6,109 bases of DNA, taken from NCBI GenBank assembly GCA_029557025.1, contig JAKPRU010000384.1, forward strand, positions 1-6,109, read 5' to 3'. The translations under genes were made by a program, and so were the position numbers. Below, piece by piece: positions 1-5,208 of the stretch. Under the pieces are notes generated by a model, which saw nothing but the letters and a program-made list of their open reading frames with translations, did not search any database and had not been told where the DNA came from. Position 1 is the stretch's first letter. Each line of letters opens with the position of its first letter. This DNA comes from Candidatus Omnitrophota bacterium. GTDB lineage: Bacteria; Hinthialibacterota; Hinthialibacteria; Hinthialibacterales; JAKPRU01.

Positions 1-18
1 CATAGTTTGAGATAGAAT

Positions 19-61
19 CGGGGGAAACAGGAGTTTTGGCCTGTTTCCCCCGTTTTGCTTT
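19..61 (+). terminator. Strong rho-independent terminator of an upstream gene outside the window
   Basis: A perfect 13-bp inverted repeat (19-31, CGGGGGAAACAGG, pairs with 40-52) encloses an 8-nt loop and is followed by TTTTGCTTT. This is the classic layout of an intrinsic terminator on the plus strand. It implies a plus-strand gene ending just left of the window and isolates the following genes from it. It also shows that the open frame running through it cannot be genuine N-terminal coding sequence. Confidence 0.93.
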
Positions 62-65
62 GGGG

Positions 66-254
66 GACAAGGAGCCATGCGCTGATGAGGATAGGCGGGC
101 CGGGGTGGTCCTGCTCTCCGAAGAACCGCCTTTTCTGTATCCTGCTTACTTTCATGCTCAGCAGGCGGCTGAAAAGTACCTTAAAGCGTTTCTAACTTGG
201 CATCAGATCGAGTTTCCAAAGACTCATTCCAGCCTTGACATGGAATTTACATAG
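66..254 (+). pseudogene. HEPN-domain protein relic, truncated at both ends
   Basis: The frame carries the HEPN core signature: a helix with LLSEEPPFLYPAYFHAQQAA, then EKYLKAFLTWHQIEFPKTHS. From family knowledge, HEPN proteins of this type are about 120-130 residues and often pair with a MNT nucleotidyltransferase as toxin-antitoxin or RNase modules. Here only about 50 recognisable residues remain. No start codon with a ribosome-binding site lies in this frame: an AAGGAG at 69-74 sits before an ATG (85) in another frame, and the upstream part of the frame lies inside a terminator. The C-terminal half is missing; after KTHS the frame runs into the perR promoter and stops within the operator. 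No MNT partner is visible. Identification as HEPN is fairly sure, and function is almost certainly lost. Confidence 0.72.
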
Positions 255-263
255 GAATACATT
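235..263 (+). promoter_or_regulatory. Sigma-70-type promoter of perR
   Basis: A consensus -35 hexamer TTGACA (235-240) is followed after 17 bp by TACATT (258-263), a 4/6 match to the -10 consensus. The predicted transcription start is about 269-271, some 30 nt before the chosen perR start. The -35 lies inside the 3' end of the HEPN relic. The -10 lies inside a perfect palindrome, so a protein bound there would block RNA polymerase. Confidence 0.65.
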
Positions 264-270
264 CCTATGT
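249..270. promoter_or_regulatory. Perfect 10-2-10 palindrome, probable PerR/Fur-family operator
   Basis: Half-site ACATAGGAAT (249-258) and its exact reverse complement (261-270) are separated by two bases. The site is AT-rich, 22 bp long, overlaps the -10 element and lies immediately upstream of a PerR-type gene. Size, symmetry and position match Fur-family operators, which are about 15-21 bp AT-rich dyads. It is not the B. subtilis PerR box sequence, so recognition by the adjacent regulator is inferred from position and from the usual autoregulation in this family. I did not see a second copy in the window. Confidence 0.72.
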
Positions 271-301
271 AATAATGGATCCTAAATCGCAGGGATACAT
301 T

Positions 302-775
302 ATGAAACAGACATCCAAGGAACTGGCGTACCGAATCGAGCAGTTCAAGGAAGGTCTCAAGAAGGTGGGTGTGAAATTGACTTACCAGCGCCTTGAGGTT
401 TTCCGCGAAATTGCTCAGTCCGAAGATCACCCCGATGCGGAAACGATCTGGAAAGGTGTGCGACAACGGGTTCCCACTGTCTCACTCGATACGGTGTACC
501 GGACGCTGTGGCTGCTGATCGACTTGGGATTGGTCGAAACGCTGGGATGCGTACATGAAAGAGTTCGGTTCGATGCCAATCAGAGATCACACCACCATTT
601 TGTATGCAGGAGATGTGGCAAGATTTGTGATTTCTATAGCGAGGAGTTTGACCGACTGAGCATCCCGGATAGCGTAAGAGGTTTGGGAAATGTGGAAAGG
701 ATGCGCGTAGAGATATCAGGGATTTGTGTACAGTGCTCGGAGAAAGAAAAATCTGAGCAGGGGATTGATTCTTGA
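302..775 (+). CDS. perR: PerR-type peroxide-responsive repressor, Fur family
   Basis: This is a 157-residue cytoplasmic metalloregulator. The N-terminal winged helix (about 8-85) includes the recognition segment PTVSLDTVYRTL (58-69). The C-terminal dimerisation part carries the metal sites. Candidate regulatory-metal ligands are H43, D91, H97, H99 and D110; zinc cysteines are C102/C105 (CRRC) and C142/C145 (CVQC). All nine sit exactly six residues after their B. subtilis PerR counterparts (H37, D85, H91, H93, D104; C96, C99, C136, C139). Aspartates at the two positions where Fur proteins tend to have other acidic ligands favour PerR, which senses peroxide by iron-catalysed oxidation of histidines. 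I chose ATG 302, with AGGGA six bases upstream, over the in-frame ATG 275, which has no Shine-Dalgarno and would be almost leaderless. The palindrome at 249-270 suggests autorepression. No terminator follows, so read-through into the cytochrome gene is possible. Confidence 0.92.
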   Translation: MKQTSKELAYRIEQFKEGLKKVGVKLTYQRLEVFREIAQSEDHPDAETIWKGVRQRVPTVSLDTVYRTLWLLIDLGLVETLGCVHERVRFDANQRSHHHFVCRRCGKICDFYSEEFDRLSIPDSVRGLGNVERMRVEISGICVQCSEKEKSEQGIDS

Positions 776-957
776 ATAAGTGGCCTGTGAAACGATCCGT
801 GGGCTGCGGACAGTGGTTGCGTGGTCTCGGCCTGAAACCAATCAATACGGAAAGGAGGTGTCGGGTATTATTGAGCGTGCCTGAATGGCGACGGGATGTG
901 ACGGCCAGAGAACCGACATCCATCCCGCTTCGGAACAGAAAGAAAGGAGAAACGAGG
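776..957 (+). other. Intergenic leader with an unexplained perfect Shine-Dalgarno
   Basis: No gene is evident in this 182-bp spacer between perR and the cytochrome gene, and no good promoter or PerR-like palindrome is visible. It contains a full-length Shine-Dalgarno AAAGGAGGTG (851-860) with no ATG nearby. The first in-frame start for the cytochrome is TTG 871, about 12 nt downstream, a long but not impossible spacing. A weak dyad (CGGGATG at 892-898 with its complement at 921-927) lies just before the real ribosome-binding site (AGGAG, 945-949). Confidence 0.4.
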
Positions 958-2352
958 ATGTTGCATGTACGAATGAAGCACGTGTGCATCGGTGTCAGCG
1001 TTGTCTGTCTGTCTGTTCTCAGCTGGAGTGAGGCAGGTGCTGCTGCAATGTCCAGCTACTCACCCGTGGTGATTAAAGAGGATTTTGCTGCCACAATGGC
1101 CCGGATGAAGGCTGCCAAGGCGGAAATCATGCAACGCCAGATGGACCTGCTCAATGAGCGTTATGACCTGAGTGACCGTCCATCGGATGTCATGATGTCT
1201 GCCGGACGTCGCGCAGTGCAGGAAGGCGTGCGGGTCAAACTTCCCCAAGGCGTGACATGGAAACAACTCGGCAATATGACTCCGGATGAGATCAGGGACA
1301 AGAACCTGTGGCCCAAGGGATTCCTTCCGTTACCCCATCCGAATCACGCGGAAGGGGGCATGGTTTTCCCGAAGTTCCACATCGATGAAATCAAGAAGCA
1401 GGAAGGGCGTGATCTCACCCGTTTTGATCTGGATTTCGATCTGCCGGATCATTTCTTGCCCGAATATCCGCCGGCGATCTATCTGACCACACGTCCCGAT
1501 CTTGGTGATGTGTCACAAGGGAAAGTGGTCACGATCATGAACTACTATGAGTTGTTCAATGGGATCCTCAATCCCAAACAGATCGAGGGGCTTCGCTTGC
1601 TTGTGACGCCTTTTCCGCAACAGCAGTTCAACATGACCGAAGACCGGCGATCCGAATTGCCGCACCGGGGTGTGACTTGCTTCGATTGTCATGTAAATGG
1701 GCACAGCAACGGGGCCACGCATCTGGTCGGCGATATCCGGCCACAGGAATTCCGGCATCGCCTGGATATACCACCCCTGCGGGGTGTCAATATCCAGCGG
1801 CTGTTCGGTTCTCAACGTGCCCTTAAGTCCATCGAAGATTTCACGGAATTCGAACAACGTGCCGCCTATTTTGATGGCGATCCGGTGATTGCAACAAAGA
1901 AAGGCGTGAATGTTCTTGAGCGTGGCAGTCAAGTGCATTTCATGGCTGAATTCCAGGCCTTATTGGATTTTCCTCCCGCGCCCAAACTTAACCTGTACGG
2001 TCGTCTGGACCCCGAAAAGGCCGACAAATCGGAGTTGCGTGGCGAGGAACTCTTCTTCGGCAAGGCCCAATGCTCGGTTTGCCACCCGGCGCCTTACTAC
2101 ACGGATAATCTGATGCACAACTTGAAGGCGGAGCGGTTTTTCAAACCTCAGGATGTGAATGGCCGGTGGGCATCCGCCGATGGGCCAATCAAGACCTTTC
2201 CGCTTCGGGGGATCAAGGATTCGCCTCCGTATCTGCACGACGGGCGTTTGTTGACACTTGAAGACACAGTCGAGTTTTTCAACCTGATCCAGGGTCTCAA
2301 ACTCTCGGAACAGGAAAAGAAAGACCTTGTGAACTTCATGCGGGCGCTATAG
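958..2352 (+). CDS. Secreted diheme c-type cytochrome, MauG/cytochrome c peroxidase superfamily
   Basis: The protein has 464 residues from ATG 958, which has AGGAG at 945-949 with 8-nt spacing. An N-terminal signal peptide (hydrophobic stretch about 9-23, cleavage near AGAAA at 26-30) directs it to the periplasm, where haem is attached. Two CXXCH motifs are present: CFDCH (241-245) and CSVCH (372-376), 131 residues apart, close to the spacing in diheme CcpA/MauG proteins. PAPYYTDNLMHNL after the second haem and FPLRGIKDSPPYLHDGR (414-430) are typical of the C-terminal haem domain. The roughly 200 residues before the first haem are unusual: classical CcpA is only about 320-350 residues in total. 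Similar long proteins are, as I recall, sometimes labelled 'cytochrome B6', which is misleading. The likely role is peroxide reduction or another redox reaction in the periplasm; substrate and electron donor are unknown. Placement after perR supports a peroxide link. An intrinsic terminator follows. Confidence 0.85.
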   Translation: MLHVRMKHVCIGVSVVCLSVLSWSEAGAAAMSSYSPVVIKEDFAATMARMKAAKAEIMQRQMDLLNERYDLSDRPSDVMMSAGRRAVQEGVRVKLPQGVTWKQLGNMTPDEIRDKNLWPKGFLPLPHPNHAEGGMVFPKFHIDEIKKQEGRDLTRFDLDFDLPDHFLPEYPPAIYLTTRPDLGDVSQGKVVTIMNYYELFNGILNPKQIEGLRLLVTPFPQQQFNMTEDRRSELPHRGVTCFDCHVNGHSNGATHLVGDIRPQEFRHRLDIPPLRGVNIQRLFGSQRALKSIEDFTEFEQRAAYFDGDPVIATKKGVNVLERGSQVHFMAEFQALLDFPPAPKLNLYGRLDPEKADKSELRGEELFFGKAQCSVCHPAPYYTDNLMHNLKAERFFKPQDVNGRWASADGPIKTFPLRGIKDSPPYLHDGRLLTLEDTVEFFNLIQGLKLSEQEKKDLVNFMRAL

Positions 2353-2361
2353 CGATGGGAT

Positions 2362-2390
2362 GGAGTGGAAATTTTCCACTCCGTTTATTT
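2362..2390 (+). terminator. Rho-independent terminator of the cytochrome gene
   Basis: GGAGTGGAAA (2362-2371) pairs with 2373-2382; realistically this is an 8-bp stem with an AATTT loop. It is followed by GTTTATTTT. It begins nine bases after the cytochrome stop codon. Confidence 0.85.
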
Positions 2391-2400
2391 TCCTGAAAAG

Positions 2401-2448
2401 AATGAGGGCTGGGCGACTTGATCGGCAGTCCGGCCCTCATTTGTTCTT
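2401..2448 (+). repeat. Second stem-loop with T-rich tail, tandem-terminator-like
   Basis: AATGAGGGC (2401-2409) pairs perfectly with 2433-2441. With G-U pairs the stem can extend to about 14 bp (2401-2414 with 2428-2441), followed by TTGTTCTT. It lies 10 bp after the cytochrome terminator. It is probably a back-up terminator; an RNA-processing or leader element of the ferritin gene is the alternative. Confidence 0.55.
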
Positions 2449-2484
2449 CGCATGGTGAGCGTCAATACGGATTCGGCGTTTTTT

Positions 2485-2530
2485 TTGACTCGAGAAGGAA
2501 AAGCGAAAACGCGAATGTTTCTAATCGCTT
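2485..2530 (+). promoter_or_regulatory. Putative ferritin promoter/leader region with an interrupted dyad
   Basis: A run of eight T (2479-2486) leads into TTGACT (2485-2490), a good -35, but no convincing -10 lies 16-18 bp downstream. An interrupted inverted repeat follows: AAGCGAAAAC (2501-2510) against GTTT (2517-2520) and TCGCTT (2525-2530), with four unpaired bases on the right arm. It could be an operator or a 5' UTR hairpin just upstream of the ferritin ribosome-binding site. It does not match the palindrome in front of perR. Confidence 0.3.
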
Positions 2531-2553
2531 GAATTCGAAAGGAGAATACGAGA

Positions 2554-3054
2554 ATGGGAACCAAGGGCAGAGCGATTGTCGGGAAGCACGCGGAGCGTGT
2601 CATTGAGCTTCTGAATAAGGCATTTTCCGATGAATGGCTGGCGTACTATCAATACTGGATCGGAGCGAAGATCGTTGCCGGTCCGATGAAGGATGCCGTG
2701 ATCGCGGAGCTGATGCAACATGCGGCGGATGAACTTCGTCATGCGGACATGGTCTCAAACCGCATTATTCAGCTGGGCGGTACTCCCGTCACAACACCGA
2801 AGAAGTGGTTTGAACTGACCAACTGCGGCTACGACGAACCGGCCGATCCGTATGTCAAAAAGATCCTTGAGCAGAACATCTCCGGGGAGCAATGCGCGAT
2901 CGGTGTCTATCATGCGGTCATGGAAGAGGTCAGCAGCATCGACCCGGTCACGTACAACCTTGCCCTGCAGATCCTTCAGGATGAGGTGGAGCACGAGGAA
3001 GACCTTCAGGCGCTGCAAGAGGACCTGGATCTCATGCTGTCGAGACCGGCCTGA
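2554..3054 (+). CDS. Dps-like (DPSL/thioferritin-type) ferritin
   Basis: This 166-residue cytoplasmic protein has the four-helix ferritin fold. Predicted ferroxidase ligands are E27 (DEW), E60 and H63 (DELRH), E112 (GEQC) and E144/H147 (DEVEHEED), a bacterioferritin-like diiron centre. The cysteine pair C91 (NCGYD) and C114 (GEQC) is the hallmark of the Dps-like DPSL/thioferritin family known from archaea and anaerobic bacteria. Those proteins form 12-subunit cages that oxidise Fe(II) with hydrogen peroxide and store the iron, removing both Fenton reagents. Length and MGTKGR start fit that family as I recall it. ATG 2554 has AAAGGAG (2538-2544) nine bases upstream. The gene sits downstream of perR and the diheme cytochrome but behind two terminator-like structures, so it probably has its own promoter. 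Rubrerythrin or plain bacterioferritin are less likely: no rubredoxin domain and no haem-ligand methionine context were seen. Confidence 0.85.
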   Translation: MGTKGRAIVGKHAERVIELLNKAFSDEWLAYYQYWIGAKIVAGPMKDAVIAELMQHAADELRHADMVSNRIIQLGGTPVTTPKKWFELTNCGYDEPADPYVKKILEQNISGEQCAIGVYHAVMEEVSSIDPVTYNLALQILQDEVEHEEDLQALQEDLDLMLSRPA

Positions 3055-3097
3055 GCGGAGAGTTGTAGATCCGGGGAGATCCCGGCAAGAATCAGAT

Positions 3098-3144
3098 CAA
3101 CAAAAGCCCCCGAGAGATTCGCCTGTTGGGGGCTTGTTTTGTTG
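3098..3144. terminator. Bidirectional intrinsic terminator between convergent genes
   Basis: GCCCCC (3106-3111) pairs with GGGGGC (3128-3133). An outer arm CAACAAAA (3098-3105) pairs with TTTTGTTG (3137-3144) after a three-base bulge. Read on the plus strand the stem is followed by TTGTTTTGTT, and on the minus strand by TTTTGTTG. It therefore serves the ferritin gene (stop 3054) and the convergent secreted-protein gene (stop 3186). Confidence 0.88.
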
Positions 3145-3185
3145 GAGTTACAAGAAGAAATCTCGTGGCGGAATGTCCCTCGATG

Positions 3186-4373
3186 TCAATTTTTCTGAGA
3201 GTCCTTTTCCTTCGCCAGTTCGCGAAGAAGGTATTCGCACGCCTGGAGAATCGATCCCCCTTCGCCGTCAAACGATTTCCAGCGGGCGTAAATCGTATCA
3301 AGCAATTCTCTGGCTTTGGGATCTTGAAACGCACCCAGAGCGTTCAGTACATACAACGTTTCAGAATCCTCCGAGCAGATCTCCCTGCGCTGGAGAGTGA
3401 GTTCCGAGTTGGGGTTCTCGTTCCACCATCCCTTCTTGAGATTCTGTTCCGCCCAAAATCGATCATGCCTCTTCAATAATTCAAGCAACGTCGGGATGGC
3501 CTCCTTATATCCCACTTTCCGCCAGATCTCGATGATATCAATACGGATTCTTTTGTAGTCGGGGTTGTCGAAGAGGTCCATGAGTTTCTCTCCCGCAACA
3601 TTGCCGCAAGAAATGATCCCATCCCTGGCCTCGGACGTCATATTCCATCTTGTCCGATTCAAGAGGAAAGGCAGCAGTTTCTCAAACCGTTCTTCCGGAT
3701 CGGAGATCGCAAGGATTCGCTGAATTTCGAGATGGTCAAGATATCTTTGCCCACGAGAAACCTTATAGGTTTGTTCCCTCACATAATTCTTGACCAGCGG
3801 CTCCGGATTGTCGGTCAGATACATGAGGAAGTATTCCTTCAGCTCCAGCGGCTGCAAATCTTGAGGATCTACGATTCCGTAATCGCCTGTTCCAGGCTCC
3901 CTGCCATAAAGGCCACTTCTTCTGCGAAGAAACCAAAGGTTGTCTTCCCTGGCATCCTTTACGAGCGGTGAACCGCCCCAAGCACCGCCTGTGTCGAAGA
4001 TTCCAACAGCATCCGCGGGATAGTCTTCCATGAATGCTCCCAAGGTCAGAACGTGACCATCTTCCTTTGCATATCCTCCAACTGCCGGTGTCAGGCCATG
4101 GTGGAGGATGATCGGGATCTTCTTCTTGTCGCAATTGCCTTTCAGGACTTCCGTGATGACAAGGACGGCGCGATATCCCCAAATTGTGGTCGCCGTTACC
4201 GGTGTTTCACGCGGAATATGTTCGATTGACCCTTCCTTGATATGGGCGACAACGATCAGCTCGGACCGTTCGACAACAGTTGCGTCCTCGAAGTGCGGAC
4301 GCAGCCATGCCAGTGCCGCATCCGGCCACAGAAGACAGAAAAGAAAAGATATCGGCAGGATTTTTGCTCGCAT
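3186..4373 (-). CDS. Secreted protein of unknown function with helical-repeat-like C-terminal part
   Basis: The protein has 395 residues from ATG 4373, preceded by GGAGG (4383-4387) at nine bases; two upstream in-frame starts would lie at or before this site. The N-terminus is a clear signal peptide (MRAK, hydrophobic 5-16, cleavage after ALA at 22). Residues about 28-95 look like a small beta-rich domain with ERSELIVVAHI and AVLVITEVLKG, resembling N-terminal domains I recall from Planctomycetota-type secreted proteins. Residues about 215-390 are rich in amphipathic helices (AIPTLLELLKRHD, DPKARELLDTIYARW) suggestive of a HEAT-like solenoid, though repeats are too irregular to define. No catalytic motif, CXXCH or lipobox was seen. 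It is transcribed leftward from beside the PIN module and ends at the shared bidirectional terminator. I cannot assign a function. Confidence 0.75.
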   Translation of the reverse strand: MRAKILPISFLFCLLWPDAALAWLRPHFEDATVVERSELIVVAHIKEGSIEHIPRETPVTATTIWGYRAVLVITEVLKGNCDKKKIPIILHHGLTPAVGGYAKEDGHVLTLGAFMEDYPADAVGIFDTGGAWGGSPLVKDAREDNLWFLRRRSGLYGREPGTGDYGIVDPQDLQPLELKEYFLMYLTDNPEPLVKNYVREQTYKVSRGQRYLDHLEIQRILAISDPEERFEKLLPFLLNRTRWNMTSEARDGIISCGNVAGEKLMDLFDNPDYKRIRIDIIEIWRKVGYKEAIPTLLELLKRHDRFWAEQNLKKGWWNENPNSELTLQRREICSEDSETLYVLNALGAFQDPKARELLDTIYARWKSFDGEGGSILQACEYLLRELAKEKDSQKN

Positions 4374-4393
4374 CCTGGTTGTCCTCCGCATAG

Positions 4394-4421
4394 CGCATAA
4401 GAATAAAACGGGGAGACCCAA
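4394..4421 (-). promoter_or_regulatory. Weak candidate promoter for the secreted-protein gene
   Basis: On the minus strand TTGGGT (4421-4416) and TATGCG (4399-4394) are separated by 16 bp, in the 81-bp gap between the PIN-partner gene and the secreted-protein gene. Both hexamers are poor matches. No terminator separates the genes, so read-through from the PIN module is also possible. Confidence 0.22.
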
Positions 4422-4454
4422 GCGTCGGTTACGCACTTTGACAGCAGACCACTC

Positions 4455-4643
4455 TCAGCGGCGAGTATTGTCCGGACACGGCGTGTCATTTTTCGCCATC
4501 TCTCCGGTCCTGTCCACCACAGTATTCACGGGATGACGCTCCATCTCCTGCAGCGCTGCGACCATCTCATCCAGATCGTAATGATATCGCCTGGCAAATT
4601 CATCCCGGTTCCTCCACACTTCCGACAGGATTTCATTCTTCAT
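4455..4643 (-). CDS. Small partner (presumed antitoxin) of the PIN-domain protein
   Basis: This is a 62-residue protein beginning MKNEILSEVWRNRDEFARRY. From memory, very similar short proteins (ILEEVWRIRDE, YGYDL) regularly sit just after PIN proteins of the type encoded next to it, so an antitoxin or stabilising-partner role is likely. ATG 4643 is chosen over ATG 4649 because GGAGG (4653-4657) lies nine bases from the former and only three from the latter, and family starts favour MKN. The gene overlaps the toxin 3' end by 11 bp and its ribosome-binding site lies inside the toxin frame, so translational coupling is expected. The C-terminal third (from about RHPVN) is poorly conserved in my recollection. 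With the toxin frameshifted, this protein may now be an orphan. Confidence 0.65.
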   Translation of the reverse strand: MKNEILSEVWRNRDEFARRYHYDLDEMVAALQEMERHPVNTVVDRTGEMAKNDTPCPDNTRR

Positions 4644-5125
4644 GTTCATTGACCTCCAACATCTCGATCGGGGTGCAAATCTCCGGGCACGAATAACCTT
4701 GTATGTTACATACCTTCCTTATGAAGGGTTTCGTCGCAGGATTGTTGATGTGACGGCAATTCCATGTAAGCAAGTAATTCACGCCATGGACGGCAGCGAT
4801 TGCGATATCAAGGGCATCCGCTTGGGCTTTATCGGGAAGAGCACCTTGTTTTATCAACGCTGAGGCCATTTCACGGACCTTTTCAGTGATTCTCAGCTCC
4901 GTGATGTCGTTGATCAACTGAATTCGTCTTGCCGCTGCATCCGGATCTCCCGATTTGATCTCTGCGATTACCAATTCGGAAATATACAAGTCGTATTTGT
5001 GTCGCTTGCTTTCCCACCATTCGGATGTCACTTGCTGACATGCGGCTGTGGGCAAATCCCGGCTTGGCAGATAGATAGCTGACAATCGAAGTCTCAATGT
5101 ATATACAAGATTTATTCACATCCAT
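4633..5125 (-). pseudogene. PIN-domain toxin (VapC-like), frameshifted near the N-terminus
   Basis: Two overlapping frames together make a complete PIN protein. From ATG 5125 the first frame gives MDVNKSCIYIETSIVSYLSA then KP (22 residues) before turning to nonsense and stopping at 4883. The second frame supplies SRDLPTAACQQVTSEWW to the end at 4633. Restoring five bases joins them into a 165-residue protein with the family pattern YL-A-PSRD. Putative acidic/active-site residues (reconstructed numbering) are E11 (IETS), E57 (VIAEI), D105 (ADALDIA) and N124 (LLTWN). PIN proteins are RNases, usually toxins held by an antitoxin; the small partner follows immediately. ATG 5125 lacks a strong Shine-Dalgarno. 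As written the gene is broken: the second frame alone lacks beta-strand 1 and E11. A sequencing or assembly error remains possible. Confidence 0.85.
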
Positions 5126-5160
5126 GAATCACTCTACGAAGAAACATCCTTTGTCCAATT

Positions 5161-5189
5161 GTTCGCCGCACCAGTCGAACGAAGCGACT
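5161..5189. repeat. Overlapping, mutually exclusive inverted repeats between the PIN and LamG genes
   Basis: GTTCG (5161-5165) pairs with CGAAC (5176-5180), and AGTCG (5173-5177) pairs with CGACT (5185-5189). The two stems share bases and cannot form together. No T-tract follows on the minus strand, so this is not a standard intrinsic terminator. It could be an operator for the PIN module or a degenerate recombination or processing site. Confidence 0.3.
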
Positions 5190-5208
5190 TAGCCATATGT
5201 TACGTACC

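Noticed and set aside
36..66. N-terminal extension of the HEPN frame starting at TTG 36
   Set aside because: It lies within the right arm and tail of the intrinsic terminator and has no ribosome-binding site.
275..301. Earlier perR start at ATG 275
   Set aside because: No Shine-Dalgarno, only about 5 nt after the predicted transcription start; ATG 302 has AGGGA at good spacing and gives the constant +6 alignment to PerR.
885..1031. 49-codon frame from ATG 885 overlapping the cytochrome start
   Set aside because: No ribosome-binding site at suitable spacing and Cys/Arg-rich composition typical of a shadow frame.
2462..3552. Shared string TCAATACGGATT at 2462-2473 and 3539-3550 (shorter form near 842)
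   Set aside because: A shared 12-13-mer in 6 kb is within chance; one copy is inside a coding region and the flanks do not match.
4469..4495. Palindrome TGTCCGGACA and hairpin GACAC/GTGTC followed by ATTTTT near the antitoxin 3' end
   Set aside because: The T-tract faces the plus strand, where no gene needs terminating, and the sequence is inside the antitoxin coding frame.
4883..5125. 80-residue protein from ATG 5125 as an independent gene
   Set aside because: Its first 22 residues are the PIN N-terminus and the rest is an out-of-frame reading of the PIN gene.
5126..5208. Integron attC site, suggested by GTAACAT and ATGTTT-like ends and internal dyads on the minus strand
   Set aside because: No proper GTTAGGC-type core, the inner arms do not pair in the attC arrangement, and no integrase or cassette array is visible.
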